A DNA stretch of 34,616 bases from Prevotellaceae bacterium (GCA_905371275.1 CAJPLH010000002.1:1-34616); one strand, 5' to 3'; counted from the stretch's first letter, positions 7,856-15,414 are shown. Notes: a model not told the origin generated them from the letters alone. Numbers and translations are program-made.

Positions 7856-9007
7856 ATGATTCTTTCCTCCAAATACATCAAAGCCGAAGCACAACGCCTC
7901 GGCTTTTTTGCTTGCGGCATCTCCCCTGCGCTCCCCATGGACGCAGAACACGTGGCACGGCGTCAGCAGTGGCTCGATGAAGGTATGCACGGAGAAATGA
8001 GCTATCTCGAGCGCAATGAAGACAAACGTCGTGACCCTCGTCTTCTGGTCGAAGGAGTGCAGTGCATTGTTTCTGTTGCACTCAATTACTATACGTTTGT
8101 TCCCGAAGAAAGCGCACCAGAGTACCACCCAACAGAAGACAAGACAGCTGAAAACACAACATCAACCACCTCCCCCAACACTTTTGATGCAGAAAACACA
8201 AACCGCTCGTCCATTTCCCCTGCATCCACAACAAATCTGCGCAGAGGAAAGCAAAAAGAACGCTACATTCCCCTAGCGCGCTACGCCCGCGGCAAAGACT
8301 ATCACGACGAGATGAAAGCCCGATTGTTTCAACTTTTAGGAAACATCCGCCAACACCTCATCGACAACGGCCACACCGCAGCAGCCGAACAGTTAGAAGG
8401 TTCACGCGTGTTCACCGACACCGCCCCCGTCGACGAACGCTACTGGGCATGGAAATCGGGACTCGGTTGGATTGGGAAAAATTCTCAGTTGATTATCCCC
8501 GGAGCTGGGAGCTATTTCTTTCTTGGAGAACTCTTTCTCACGCTCCCTGCCGATGCCTTCGACAGTCCTGTGGAGAATCGTTGCGGCACCTGCACAAAGT
8601 GTTTGAGAGCCTGCCCTGCGCAATGCCTCAGCGAACGAGGATTGGATGCACGCAAATGCCTTTCTTACCTCACCATCGAATACCGCGGAGAAGAACTCCC
8701 CGAAGGCACAGGAGAAAAGATGGGAGAAATGTTCTACGGCTGCGACCGTTGCGGCGATGTCTGTCCGTGGAATCGCCTAGCGCGTCCCACCAACATCGAG
8801 GCTTTTCAACCCTCTCCTGCGCTCCTTGCTATGACTTGGGAAGACTGGCGCCATCTCACCCTCGAACAATATCGCACCCTCTTCAAAGGTTCTGCCGTGA
8901 AACGCGCCAAATACGAAGGATTGACGCGCAACATCAAAGCCATTTTTCCTACACATCAAGACGTCTGTACTGCTTCCACAGCCCCTCAGTCGCAAACAGA
9001 GGATTAG
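7856..9007 (+). CDS. queG: Epoxyqueuosine reductase QueG
   Basis: This 383-residue cobalamin-dependent iron-sulfur enzyme carries out the last step of queuosine synthesis, reducing epoxyqueuosine to queuosine in tRNA wobble position 34. The family core is clear: RVFTDTAPVDERYWAWKSGLGWIGKNSQLI (catalytic Asp region and cofactor pocket), then two [4Fe-4S] motifs CGTCTKCLRACPAQCL and CDRCGDVCPWN. I start at ATG 7856 (MILSSKYIKAEAQRLGFFACGIS) rather than a GTG 39 bases upstream. The protein is longer than the usual 310-350 residues because of a Ser/Thr/Asn/Glu-rich insert at about residues 83-137, between the SVALNYY strand and YARGKDYHDEMK. A Gln/Thr-rich tail closes it. The insert falls in a loop and is probably tolerated. 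Confidence 0.95.
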   Translation: MILSSKYIKAEAQRLGFFACGISPALPMDAEHVARRQQWLDEGMHGEMSYLERNEDKRRDPRLLVEGVQCIVSVALNYYTFVPEESAPEYHPTEDKTAENTTSTTSPNTFDAENTNRSSISPASTTNLRRGKQKERYIPLARYARGKDYHDEMKARLFQLLGNIRQHLIDNGHTAAAEQLEGSRVFTDTAPVDERYWAWKSGLGWIGKNSQLIIPGAGSYFFLGELFLTLPADAFDSPVENRCGTCTKCLRACPAQCLSERGLDARKCLSYLTIEYRGEELPEGTGEKMGEMFYGCDRCGDVCPWNRLARPTNIEAFQPSPALLAMTWEDWRHLTLEQYRTLFKGSAVKRAKYEGLTRNIKAIFPTHQDVCTASTAPQSQTED

Positions 9008-9076
9008 TCCCACTACAACACCGATACAGCGTATTTCCTCCCGCACAAGAAGCATCTATTAAACGCAGGAATAAAG

Positions 9077-9115
9077 AAGGAGGTGGTGCAAATCTTGTTT
9101 TTGCACCACCTCCTT
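9077..9115. terminator. Bidirectional terminator between queG and the SDR gene
   Basis: The perfect 16-bp arms AAGGAGGTGGTGCAAA (9077-9092) and its complement (9100-9115) flank loop TCTTGTT, with the genes convergent on either side. The stem closely resembles the one at 27637-27676. Confidence 0.85.
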
Positions 9116-9138
9116 TGAGAAATCAAATCCTATTGGGA

Positions 9139-10092
9139 TCAACCCAATTTTGCGCGGAGATTTTTGAGCATATCAGTCGTCATCGTGTCCAAATCGAATT
9201 GAGGTTTCCAATCCCATTCTGCACGAGCAGCAGAGTCATCCAAACTGTTAGGCCAAGAATTAGCAATAGATTGCTTGAGCGCGTCCACTTGATACTCCAT
9301 TTCGAAGCCTGACACTTGCTTTTGAATAGCCGCTAAGATTTCGTTAGGTTCAAAACTCATCGCTGCAATGTTGAAACTATTGCGGTGGATGAGACGATCG
9401 GGATTAGCCTCCATCAGTTGCACACAAGCATTCAACGCGTCAGGCATATACATCATATCCATATAGGTACCTGCACCGATGGGACAAATAAACTTTTCAC
9501 CCTTCACAGCAGAATAGTAAATGTCTACAGCATAGTCCGTGGTGCCACCTCCTGGAGGAGTGACGTAGGAAATGAGCCCAGGGAAACGAACCGAACGAGT
9601 GTCTACGCCATACTTGCGGAAATAATAGTCAGAAAGCAATTCGGTGGTCACTTTGGTGACGCCGTAGATGCTGCGCGGACGCTGAATGGTGTCTTGTGGA
9701 GTAGCATCTGCAGGCGTTTCGGGGCCAAAGCAAGCAATAGAAGAGGGGGTAAAGACAGAGCAACTATTTTGACGAGCCACTTCGAGAACATTCCAAAGAC
9801 CATCTACACCGATTTTCCAAGCCAACTGGGGCTTTCCTTCAGCCACGACAGAAAGGAGAGCTGCCAAATTGAACATCGCATCAATTTGGTATTTTTTGAC
9901 AACAGCATCCAAACAAGCCGCATCAGTGACGTCACAAATGGCAGCTGGGCCCGATTCGAGCAACTCGCCCTTGGGTTCTGCCCCTTTGATGTAGCCACAC
10001 ACCACAGCATCGTTACCGTAGATGCTGCGTAGTTTCATAGTAAGCTCTGAGCCGATTTGCCCAGTGGCACCAATGACCAAAATCTTTTTCAT
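9139..10092 (-). CDS. SDR-type L-threonine 3-dehydrogenase-like NAD-dependent epimerase/dehydratase
   Basis: This 317-residue extended short-chain dehydrogenase has a Rossmann motif GATGQIGSE at residues 8-16. The catalytic Ser lies in TPSSIACFG and the Tyr/Lys pair in SIYGVTKVTTE. The segment SYVTPPGGGTTDYAVDIYYSA, followed by MYMPDALNA, is the signature of the SDR-type L-threonine dehydrogenases, which oxidise threonine to 2-amino-3-ketobutyrate using NAD+. That product normally goes to glycine and acetyl-CoA through the ligase Kbl, whose gene is not in the window. The gene stands alone on the minus strand, with a strong promoter at 10193-10224 and a shared terminator with queG. Threonine as substrate is inferred from the motif. 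Confidence 0.85.
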   Translation of the reverse strand: MKKILVIGATGQIGSELTMKLRSIYGNDAVVCGYIKGAEPKGELLESGPAAICDVTDAACLDAVVKKYQIDAMFNLAALLSVVAEGKPQLAWKIGVDGLWNVLEVARQNSCSVFTPSSIACFGPETPADATPQDTIQRPRSIYGVTKVTTELLSDYYFRKYGVDTRSVRFPGLISYVTPPGGGTTDYAVDIYYSAVKGEKFICPIGAGTYMDMMYMPDALNACVQLMEANPDRLIHRNSFNIAAMSFEPNEILAAIQKQVSGFEMEYQVDALKQSIANSWPNSLDDSAARAEWDWKPQFDLDTMTTDMLKNLRAKLG

Positions 10093-10192
10093 TGAGATGA
10101 GTAAGAAAATAAACGTGAGAAGGTGATGAATGTCTGTCGAACCTCGTGCAAGTTTTTGCAGGAGGAGCGGCTGAGCTGTATTTTTGCAAAGG

Positions 10193-10224
10193 CAAAATTA
10201 CAGAATGCCCACAGAAATACAAAA
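10193..10224 (-). promoter_or_regulatory. Promoter of the SDR dehydrogenase gene
   Basis: On the minus strand, TTTTG (10220-10224) and TAATTTTG (10193-10200) are separated by 19 bp. This fits the Bacteroidota -33/-7 consensus. The start site would be near 10186, giving a leader of about 94 nt. Confidence 0.75.
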
Positions 10225-10322
10225 GAAAAGAGAGGCTTTTTTCTGAAAAATGCACTATCGCTTGGGATATATACGGAATTTATGCAGAATTATACCTTAT
10301 TTCCGTCATTCATTCGAAATCT

Positions 10323-10600
10323 AACCCAATTCAGGCATTTGATTCCGAATAGATTTCAATGGATTGTTGAGCAGATGGTTGTTCGTGAGTTCGAAGGCGT
10401 AGCGGGTTACGTCAAGAACGAACGTTTTCGTTAAGCCAAATGAGCAGAACCGAGCTTGCTCGAGTTATGCCATGGCGAGAAAACGAAGGATGAAATCCAA
10501 CAAGAAACAAGATGCCAACAAGAAAATGAAAGATGACAGGAAGTTCTCTTCTCCATAATGAGTACACTATAACGGTCTAATGACCGATTTGGGTTTAATA
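10323..10600. repeat. Long interspersed repeat unit, copy 2 (about 278 bp)
   Basis: It is colinear with 174-373 but contains an extra block of about 75 bp around 10426-10497, which includes the hairpin-like GAGCTTGCTCGAG. The right end carries the perfect palindrome CGGTC-TAAT-GACCG (10573-10586). A 28-codon basic ORF (10472-10558, starting MARKRRMKSN) lies inside it. The equivalent frame in copy 1 stays open and stops at the same place but has no start. The minus strand also keeps a conserved frame (with FVLD, RYAFELT and LLNN). Which of these, if any, is expressed cannot be told. Confidence 0.75.
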
Positions 10601-10792
10601 TATTGGATTGGCTTTCGCCGTGAAAGTGGAATTGAAGTTCGGGAGCGCACAACATGATTGCGTCCCTAAATATATAGGGGTCGATATAGCCCCAAAGAGG
10701 GAAAAATCAAGGAAAAAGTGACAAAATATTTTTCTACACCATCTTTTTGCGTAGTGTAGATGACAAAACACTGCATCGTTGTACTTTTCTTT

Positions 10793-11116
10793 CTCGTACG
10801 CGCGTACACGCGCGCCTTCCAACAGCGATGTTGATTTTTTGCTGTCACAAGTGTCACACAAGGAGAAAAATACGGAGAAAAAACAGCTCAAAATTCAGCC
10901 AAGACACAGAAAAATCCCGGAAGAAAGGACACAAAACACGCATTTTGCGCTGCATTTTCAAGTTGATTTCAGCGGGACAACCTCCCCATTTGTTAAAACA
11001 CATTCACAATCACATAATAACTAACAGAAAATCAACACCTTACCTCCAAACCTGTGACACTTGTGACAGCAAAAACACAAAAACTCCTGTAACACGCGCG
11101 TACGCGTACGCGCGAG
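10793..11116. repeat. Inverted pair of the TGTGACAC element (island A)
   Basis: The element reads TGTGACACTTGTGACAG, then C and an A-tract, about 15 variable bases containing CTGT, then alternating GCGCG/TACGCG. The left copy is inverted (10793-10858) and the right copy is direct (11053-11116). The inner 23 bases of the two copies are exact complements (10836-10858 and 11053-11075). The outer blocks are GTACGCGCGTACACGCGCG and ACGCGCGTACGCGTACGCGC. A 194-bp centre separates the copies. Confidence 0.8.
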
Positions 11117-11210
11117 AAGGTGTGATTATATGGATTTTCACTTTTCCACAAACTCAGTTTTTGATTTCCGTTTCTCCACTAGTCTTTTTTGTCCATCCCA
11201 TCGTGCATTA

Positions 11211-11320
11211 AAAACGAGCCGTCACTTTCCATAAAACGACACGTTGTTTTCATCAAAACAACACGTCATTTTCCACAAAACAAGCCGTCGTTTTCATCAA
11301 AACATCACGTCACTTTTTAG
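11211..11320. repeat. 22-bp tandem array, five units (island A)
   Basis: Five contiguous 22-base units start at 11211, 11233, 11255, 11277 and 11299. Each begins AAAAC, has a central CCGT/ACGT and usually ends TTTT plus four variable bases, for example AAAACGACACGTTGTTTT. Each unit is itself close to a palindrome. The 22-bp period is about two helical turns, as in iterons or operator arrays. There are no spacers, so it is not a CRISPR. Confidence 0.85.
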
Positions 11321-11411
11321 GACACAACACTTTGATTGGAGAGAAAAGAAACTCCCCAATCCAAGATGTGTGGCACACACAGCACAAAAAAGCACAAAAA
11401 GCGAGTCTGCA

Positions 11412-11443
11412 TTTGGAGCAATGAAAAGAAAGTTGTAAATTTG
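11412..11443 (+). promoter_or_regulatory. Promoter upstream of the riboswitch and metK
   Basis: TTTG (11412-11415) and TAAATTTG (11436-11443) are 20 bp apart, an excellent match to the Bacteroidota consensus. Transcription would begin near 11450, seven bases before the first nucleotides of the SAM-II-like aptamer. A second, weaker candidate (TTTTTG at 11640-11645, TATTTATT at 11666-11673) lies closer to metK and would bypass the aptamer. Confidence 0.78.
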
Positions 11444-11456
11444 TGGCCGAAATACG

Positions 11457-11514
11457 AACGAGGACAGATTTGACTGCTTGCAACCTCAAGAAAAAATGCT
11501 AAAACGATAAGTCA
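11457..11514 (+). ncRNA. SAM-II-like riboswitch upstream of metK
   Basis: The three conserved blocks of the SAM-II aptamer appear in order: GATTTG (11467-11472), CTTGCA (11477-11482) and GCTAAAA (11498-11504), with an A-rich linker before the last. Stem P1 would be GAGG (11460-11463) with CCTC (11484-11487). Pseudoknot pairs GCA (11480-11482) with TGC (11497-11499) are present, and TGACT (11471-11475) can pair with AGTCA (11510-11514). P1 is shorter than usual. The position just after a promoter and upstream of SAM synthetase supports feedback control by SAM. Motif and pairing were read by eye; no covariance model was run. Confidence 0.68.
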
Positions 11515-11527
11515 CTATCTCCACCCT

Positions 11528-11800
11528 ATGCCATCGACTTGGATGGACATATCGGAGGAAGACTTCAAACATTTTATTCTTGCTCTCGCACACACACTGA
11601 TTTGTTCCGTTCTGCTTTCGCTATTGCGATGGGCAGACGTTTTTGTTTATACCTACGCAAATCAGTATTTATTTAATCTACCCCTCTCTACAACATCAAC
11701 CCTATTATGGCATATCTCTTTACTTCAGAATCGGTGTCGGAAGGACATCCCGACAAAGTGGCAGACCAAATCTCTGATGCACTGCTCGACCAATTTTTAG
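11528..11800 (+). CDS. Doubtful leader ORF between the SAM-II-like element and metK
   Basis: This is a 90-codon frame whose ATG lies 14 bases after the aptamer, the distance at which SAM-II elements usually control a start codon. It begins MPSTWMDISEEDFKHFILAL, continues with one likely membrane segment (about residues 17-34), and then overlaps the first 94 bases of metK in another frame. No family is recognisable and the overlapped part is merely metK read out of frame. It may be a chance frame, or a regulated leader peptide whose translation affects metK. I include it only because of its position. Confidence 0.25.
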   Translation: MPSTWMDISEEDFKHFILALAHTLICSVLLSLLRWADVFVYTYANQYLFNLPLSTTSTLLWHISLLQNRCRKDIPTKWQTKSLMHCSTNF

Positions 11801-13002
11801 CCTTTGACCCTAGTTCGAAAGTGGCGTGCGAAACGCTTGTGACCACGGGACAAGTGGTGGTGGCTGGCGAAGTGAAATCAGAAGCTTACGTGGATCTGCA
11901 AGACACGATTCGTCGCACCATTCAACGCATTGGCTACACCAAGGCTGAATATATGTTTGACGCCAACAGCTGTGGCATTTTCTCGGCAATCCACGACCAA
12001 AGCGATGACATCAATCGCGGTGTGGAACGCGAAGCTCCCGAAGAACAAGGGGCTGGCGACCAAGGTATGATGTTTGGTTATGCCAACAACGAGACAGACC
12101 GCTACATGCCGTTGCCGCTCTCGTTGGCACACGACATCTTGATTGTTTTGGCCGACATTCGTCGCGAAGGCAAGGTGATGACTTATCTTCGTCCCGACTC
12201 AAAGAGCCAAGTGACGGTGGAATATGACGACAACGGCCGTGCGGTGCGCATTGACACCATTGTGGTGAGCACGCAGCACGACGACTTTGTTTCGGCAGAA
12301 GAAGCCGGTAGTCAGCAGGCTGCAGACGAGAAGATGTTGGCGCAGATTCGAAAGGATGTGATTGAGATTCTCATTCCCCGCGTGCTTGAGCAACGCGTGA
12401 CTACGCCTGAAGTGAAAGCGCTTTTTGAACAAAGCGAAATCACCTATCACGTGAATCCTACAGGCAAGTTTGTGATTGGTGGTCCTCACGGCGACACTGG
12501 ACTCACGGGTCGTAAAATCATTGTAGACACCTACGGTGGTAAGGGTGCTCACGGCGGTGGTGCTTTCTCTGGAAAAGACCCTTCAAAGGTGGACCGCTCT
12601 GCGGCTTATGCTGCGCGTCACATTGCCAAAAACATGGTGGCAGCAGGAGTGGCTGACGAGATGTTGGTGCAGTTGGCTTATGCCATCGGTGTGGCTGAAC
12701 CCGTGAGTGTGTTTGTGGACACCTATGGCAAGAGTCATGTGGAATTGAGCGATGGTGAGATTGCAGAACGCGTGAAAAAGCTCTTTGCGCTCCGTCCTCA
12801 CGACATTGAGAAGAACCTTCGTCTTCGTCAACCCATCTACGAAGAAACGGCTCGCTATGGTCACATGGGTCGCAGCAACCGCGTGATCACCAAAACTTTC
12901 CAACCTAAGGGTGAAGAGCCGCGCACGCTCGAAGTGGAACTTTTCACGTGGGAGAAACTGGATCGCGTGGAAGACATTAAGAAGGAATTTGGGCTCAACT
13001 AA
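11707..13002 (+). CDS. metK: S-adenosylmethionine synthetase MetK
   Basis: This 431-residue enzyme makes SAM from methionine and ATP. It shows the family motifs: FTSESVSEGHPDKVADQISDA at the N-terminus (methionine and ATP contacts, H14 and K17), GAGDQGMMFGY near residue 118, GRKIIVDTYGG, and the phosphate-binding loop GGGAFSGKD near residue 285, followed by KVDRSAAYAARH. The length is that of Bacteroidota MetK, longer than the 384 of E. coli because of an internal segment. A SAM-II-like aptamer and promoter sit 200-300 bp upstream, implying SAM feedback. The LOG-family gene starts three bases after its stop, so the two are co-transcribed. Confidence 0.98.
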   Translation: MAYLFTSESVSEGHPDKVADQISDALLDQFLAFDPSSKVACETLVTTGQVVVAGEVKSEAYVDLQDTIRRTIQRIGYTKAEYMFDANSCGIFSAIHDQSDDINRGVEREAPEEQGAGDQGMMFGYANNETDRYMPLPLSLAHDILIVLADIRREGKVMTYLRPDSKSQVTVEYDDNGRAVRIDTIVVSTQHDDFVSAEEAGSQQAADEKMLAQIRKDVIEILIPRVLEQRVTTPEVKALFEQSEITYHVNPTGKFVIGGPHGDTGLTGRKIIVDTYGGKGAHGGGAFSGKDPSKVDRSAAYAARHIAKNMVAAGVADEMLVQLAYAIGVAEPVSVFVDTYGKSHVELSDGEIAERVKKLFALRPHDIEKNLRLRQPIYEETARYGHMGRSNRVITKTFQPKGEEPRTLEVELFTWEKLDRVEDIKKEFGLN

Positions 13003-13005
13003 AAG

Positions 13006-13581
13006 ATGAATATCACTGTTTATGCAGCATCTTCGGGACAAGTGCCTGAAGTTTACACCAAAGCCGCCGCTCGGTTGGGAGAAATCCTGGCCGAGCGTGG
13101 GCATACTCTCATCAACGGAGCCGGTCGCACGGGACTCATGGGCGCAACCATCGATGCTTGTTTGGCGAAAGGGGGCAAAGCTATTGGGGTTATTCCACAA
13201 TTTATGATTGACGAATCGTGGCAACACAAGGGGATGACCGACTTGATTGTGACTCCCAACATGCACGAGCGCAAAACCTTGATGGCAGAGCGTGCCGACG
13301 CGTGCATTGCGTGTCCAGGAGGTGTGGGTACCTTGGAGGAATTGCTCGAAGTCATCACGTGGAAACAGTTGGGACTGTTTCTCAAACCCATTGTCGTGCT
13401 CAACACTGAGGGATATTTCGACCCTCTTTTGGCACAGTTGGAGCGTTGCGTAGAGCAACAATTTATGCGTAGTGTGCACAGCGACATTTGGAAAGTAGCT
13501 GCCACAGCAGAAGAAGCTGTGCAACTCTGCGAGGAAACTCCACTTTGGGACAGTAGCATTCGCAGATTTGCTGCTTTGTAA
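13006..13581 (+). CDS. LOG-family protein (TIGR00730), cytokinin-activating-enzyme-like
   Basis: This 191-residue Rossmann-like protein has the LOG signature PGGVGTLEELLE (near residue 104) and the preceding MHERKTLMAERADACIA. LOG enzymes hydrolyse nucleoside 5'-monophosphates between base and ribose phosphate; in plants and some bacteria they release cytokinins. In most bacteria the natural substrate is a purine nucleotide or is unknown. The N-terminus MNITVYAASSGQVPEVY is the usual first strand. It lies three bases behind metK and is expected in the same mRNA, under the same SAM-responsive leader if that is real. A palindromic repeat abuts its stop codon. Confidence 0.88.
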   Translation: MNITVYAASSGQVPEVYTKAAARLGEILAERGHTLINGAGRTGLMGATIDACLAKGGKAIGVIPQFMIDESWQHKGMTDLIVTPNMHERKTLMAERADACIACPGGVGTLEELLEVITWKQLGLFLKPIVVLNTEGYFDPLLAQLERCVEQQFMRSVHSDIWKVAATAEEAVQLCEETPLWDSSIRRFAAL

Positions 13582-13582
13582 A

Positions 13583-13611
13583 ACCCCAATCGGTCGTTAG
13601 ACCGTTATAAT
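13583..13611 (+). repeat. Dispersed palindromic element, copy g
   Basis: The perfect palindromic core CGGTC-GTTA-GACCG (13591-13604) follows CCCCAAT, two bases after the LOG gene stop. Its tail TTATAATG supplies a possible ATG (13610) for the next gene. Confidence 0.7.
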
Positions 13612-13621
13612 GCAGTTCATT

Positions 13622-14611
13622 ATGCCCATTGACAGTCTTTCCACAAATAGTTCCAGCGCAACTCGTGCAGTGAGTGGGCGCACCCTTGATGCGGCTCCTG
13701 GGCTGAAGATGGAGCCGGCAGATTCTGTGCTGAAAGCACAATTCAAAGGGAGATTTTCTTTGCTCCCCCCTCCTCCGCGTCAGCAGCCGCAATTAGACAC
13801 GCAGTTGCCTATGCAGACGGACAGTGCAACTGATACGCAGTATTGGAAATTGTTTACGAAGGATGTGAGAAAGCTGTTGGCAACGCACTATCATACCACC
13901 CAATTGCAACAAGGAATTTCAGGGATGCCGATAGGCTACGAACTGCGCAATGATGATGTGGTGACCTCTGTGTTACTCCTCAGTTTTGTGATTATGGCGT
14001 GGGTAATTGCGGCTTCGTGGAGATTTCTGCGCATTTCCATCAAAGACTTCTTCTACCACCGCACGCGTCACAATCTCTTCATTGACCGTGCAGACACGGT
14101 GTTGCGCGGACGATTTTTCTTGGTGCTACAAACAAGCTTCTTGCAAGGACTCTTGTTTTTCGGCTTTGTGCAGTCGATGCTTCCAGAATTGTTTGAAGGC
14201 ATTTCTCCCTATCTGTTGTTGTCGATTTCAACACTCATTATCTTGGGATATTATGGGGCGAAAATAGTGCTTTATCGATGGGTGAACAAGGTGTTTTTTG
14301 CGAGCGACAGCAATCAGGCGTGGAACAACTATTATCTGGTTTCGATCCTCACAACGGGAGCACTTTTGTTACCCCTCACGCTTTTGGTTGTCTTCTTTGA
14401 TTTATCCTATCGAGAAGCGATAATTGCCTACATTTTGCTTTTGTCAATTATCAAAATGCTATTACTCTATAAGTGTTACCGCACATTTTTCAAAGGCGTA
14501 GTAGGCTATTTGCACATTATTTTGTATTTTTGCGCCCTAGAAATTGTACCCTACGTACTTCTCGGAGGAACGCTCATAGGCGTGGCCTATCGCAATGCTA
14601 CCCTCCTGTAG
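13622..14611 (+). CDS. DUF4271 membrane protein
   Basis: This protein of about 329 residues has a hydrophilic N-terminal third rich in Ser, Pro and Gln. About six membrane segments then run from roughly residue 118 onward, beginning VVTSVLLLSFVIMAWVIAAS and including LRGRFFLVLQTSFLQGLLFFGF. It ends with ALEIVPYVLLGGTLIGVAYR. This arrangement and the position directly before hemD identify DUF4271, a Bacteroidota-specific family of unknown function. Two Met codons are possible (13610, made by the upstream repeat, and 13622); the second avoids reliance on the repeat. The 49-bp gap to hemD suggests an operon. Confidence 0.8.
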   Translation: MPIDSLSTNSSSATRAVSGRTLDAAPGLKMEPADSVLKAQFKGRFSLLPPPPRQQPQLDTQLPMQTDSATDTQYWKLFTKDVRKLLATHYHTTQLQQGISGMPIGYELRNDDVVTSVLLLSFVIMAWVIAASWRFLRISIKDFFYHRTRHNLFIDRADTVLRGRFFLVLQTSFLQGLLFFGFVQSMLPELFEGISPYLLLSISTLIILGYYGAKIVLYRWVNKVFFASDSNQAWNNYYLVSILTTGALLLPLTLLVVFFDLSYREAIIAYILLLSIIKMLLLYKCYRTFFKGVVGYLHIILYFCALEIVPYVLLGGTLIGVAYRNATLL

Positions 14612-14660
14612 TTTGCAACGAGATGAAACAGTTCTTCTCTAAACACTCTAACCTTTCACG

Positions 14661-15392
14661 ATGATCAAGAAAATTCTTGTTTCGCAACCCGCACCCGCCA
14701 CAGACAAATCCCCTTATCACGATATTGCCAAAAACTTGGGCGTTGAATTTACGTTCCAGCCTTTCGTGAAGGTCGAAGGCCTAGAGGCTCGTGAGTTTCG
14801 CAGCCAAAAGGTGAACATTCTCGATCACACCGCCATTGTGTTCAATTCACGCAATGCAATTGAGCATTTCTTTCATCTTTGCAAAGAACTTCGCATCACG
14901 TTGCCTGAGGATATGAAGTATTTTGGGATTTCGGAGAAGGTGATTCTCTACATCCAAAAGTTTGTGCAGTATCGCAAACGCAAGGTGTTCTTCAGTCCGA
15001 GTGGACATTGGCCTGATTTGCTCACCGTGATGGCAAAGCACAAAACGGAGAAATATCTGGTGCCTCTGTCTGAAGGTACTTCGCTGGAAATTGCAGGACA
15101 ACTTGACCAGAAGAAAATCAAACATACAGAGTGTGCAATGTTTCGCACGGTGGAAGCGGAACTTGACCCTGAAACTTTCCAAAACTATGATATGATTCTC
15201 ATTTTCACGCCTGTGGGAGTGCAGAGTCTTCTTCACAATGTCCCCAACTTCAACCAAGGCAATATCCGTTTGGGCTGCTTTGGTGATGCCACGGCAAAAG
15301 CTATTGAAGAAGCTGGTTTGCGCGTAGACCTCAAAGTCAGTGGATCTATCGCAGAGAGCCTTGGCAATTTTATCCGCGAAGAAAACAAATAA
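14661..15392 (+). CDS. hemD: Uroporphyrinogen-III synthase HemD
   Basis: This 243-residue protein begins KKILVSQPAPATDKSPYHDIAKNLG and includes VFNSRNAIEHFF, then FFSPSGHWPDLL and IFTPVGVQSLL. This is the two-lobed pattern of HemD, which closes hydroxymethylbilane into uroporphyrinogen III with inversion of ring D. HemD sequences are very divergent; these strand-turn motifs and the location between DUF4271 and rnpA, as in other Bacteroidales, make the call. It may serve the same pathway as siroheme, cobalamin or heme synthesis. No other hem gene is in the window. It is followed by a terminator at 15415-15462. Confidence 0.88.
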   Translation: MIKKILVSQPAPATDKSPYHDIAKNLGVEFTFQPFVKVEGLEAREFRSQKVNILDHTAIVFNSRNAIEHFFHLCKELRITLPEDMKYFGISEKVILYIQKFVQYRKRKVFFSPSGHWPDLLTVMAKHKTEKYLVPLSEGTSLEIAGQLDQKKIKHTECAMFRTVEAELDPETFQNYDMILIFTPVGVQSLLHNVPNFNQGNIRLGCFGDATAKAIEEAGLRVDLKVSGSIAESLGNFIREENK

Positions 15393-15414
15393 GTTTTTGT
15401 TTCTCTATCATAAC

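Larger units (their letters stand above)
10093..11706. other. Gene-poor repeat island A (1.6 kb)
   Basis: No convincing protein gene lies here, apart from the doubtful ORF at 11528-11800. In order it holds the SDR promoter (10193-10224), long repeat unit copy 2 (10323-10600), a small GGGG/CCCC hairpin (10676-10692), an inverted pair of the TGTGACAC element (10793-11116), a 22-bp tandem array (11211-11320), a promoter (11412-11443) and a probable SAM-II riboswitch (11457-11514). The long frames crossing it have low-complexity, repeat-derived translations. Confidence 0.75.

Noticed and set aside
8449..9312. 287-codon plus-strand ORF overlapping queG
   Set aside because: It is queG read in another frame, with Arg/Ser/Cys/His-rich composition, and then crosses the terminator and the antisense of the SDR gene.
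10123..10434. 103-codon plus-strand ORF upstream of the SDR gene
   Set aside because: It runs through the antisense of the SDR promoter into the long repeat unit; the conserved part belongs to the repeat.
10676..10692. GGGG/CCCC hairpin in island A as a terminator
   Set aside because: The stem is only four to five base pairs, with no T-tract and no gene to terminate.
11142..11277. Replication origin in island A (TTTTCCACA DnaA-box-like sequences at 11142 and 11269, iteron-like array)
   Set aside because: Only two loose DnaA-box matches, no dnaA nearby, and genes on both sides of the island are mostly co-oriented, with no strand switch expected of a bidirectional origin.
11211..11320. CRISPR-like array
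   Set aside because: The 22-base units are contiguous and themselves vary; there are no unique spacers and no cas genes in the window.
12583..13524. 313-codon minus-strand ORF opposite metK and the LOG gene
   Set aside because: It is antisense to two well-supported genes, spans their boundary and resembles no family.
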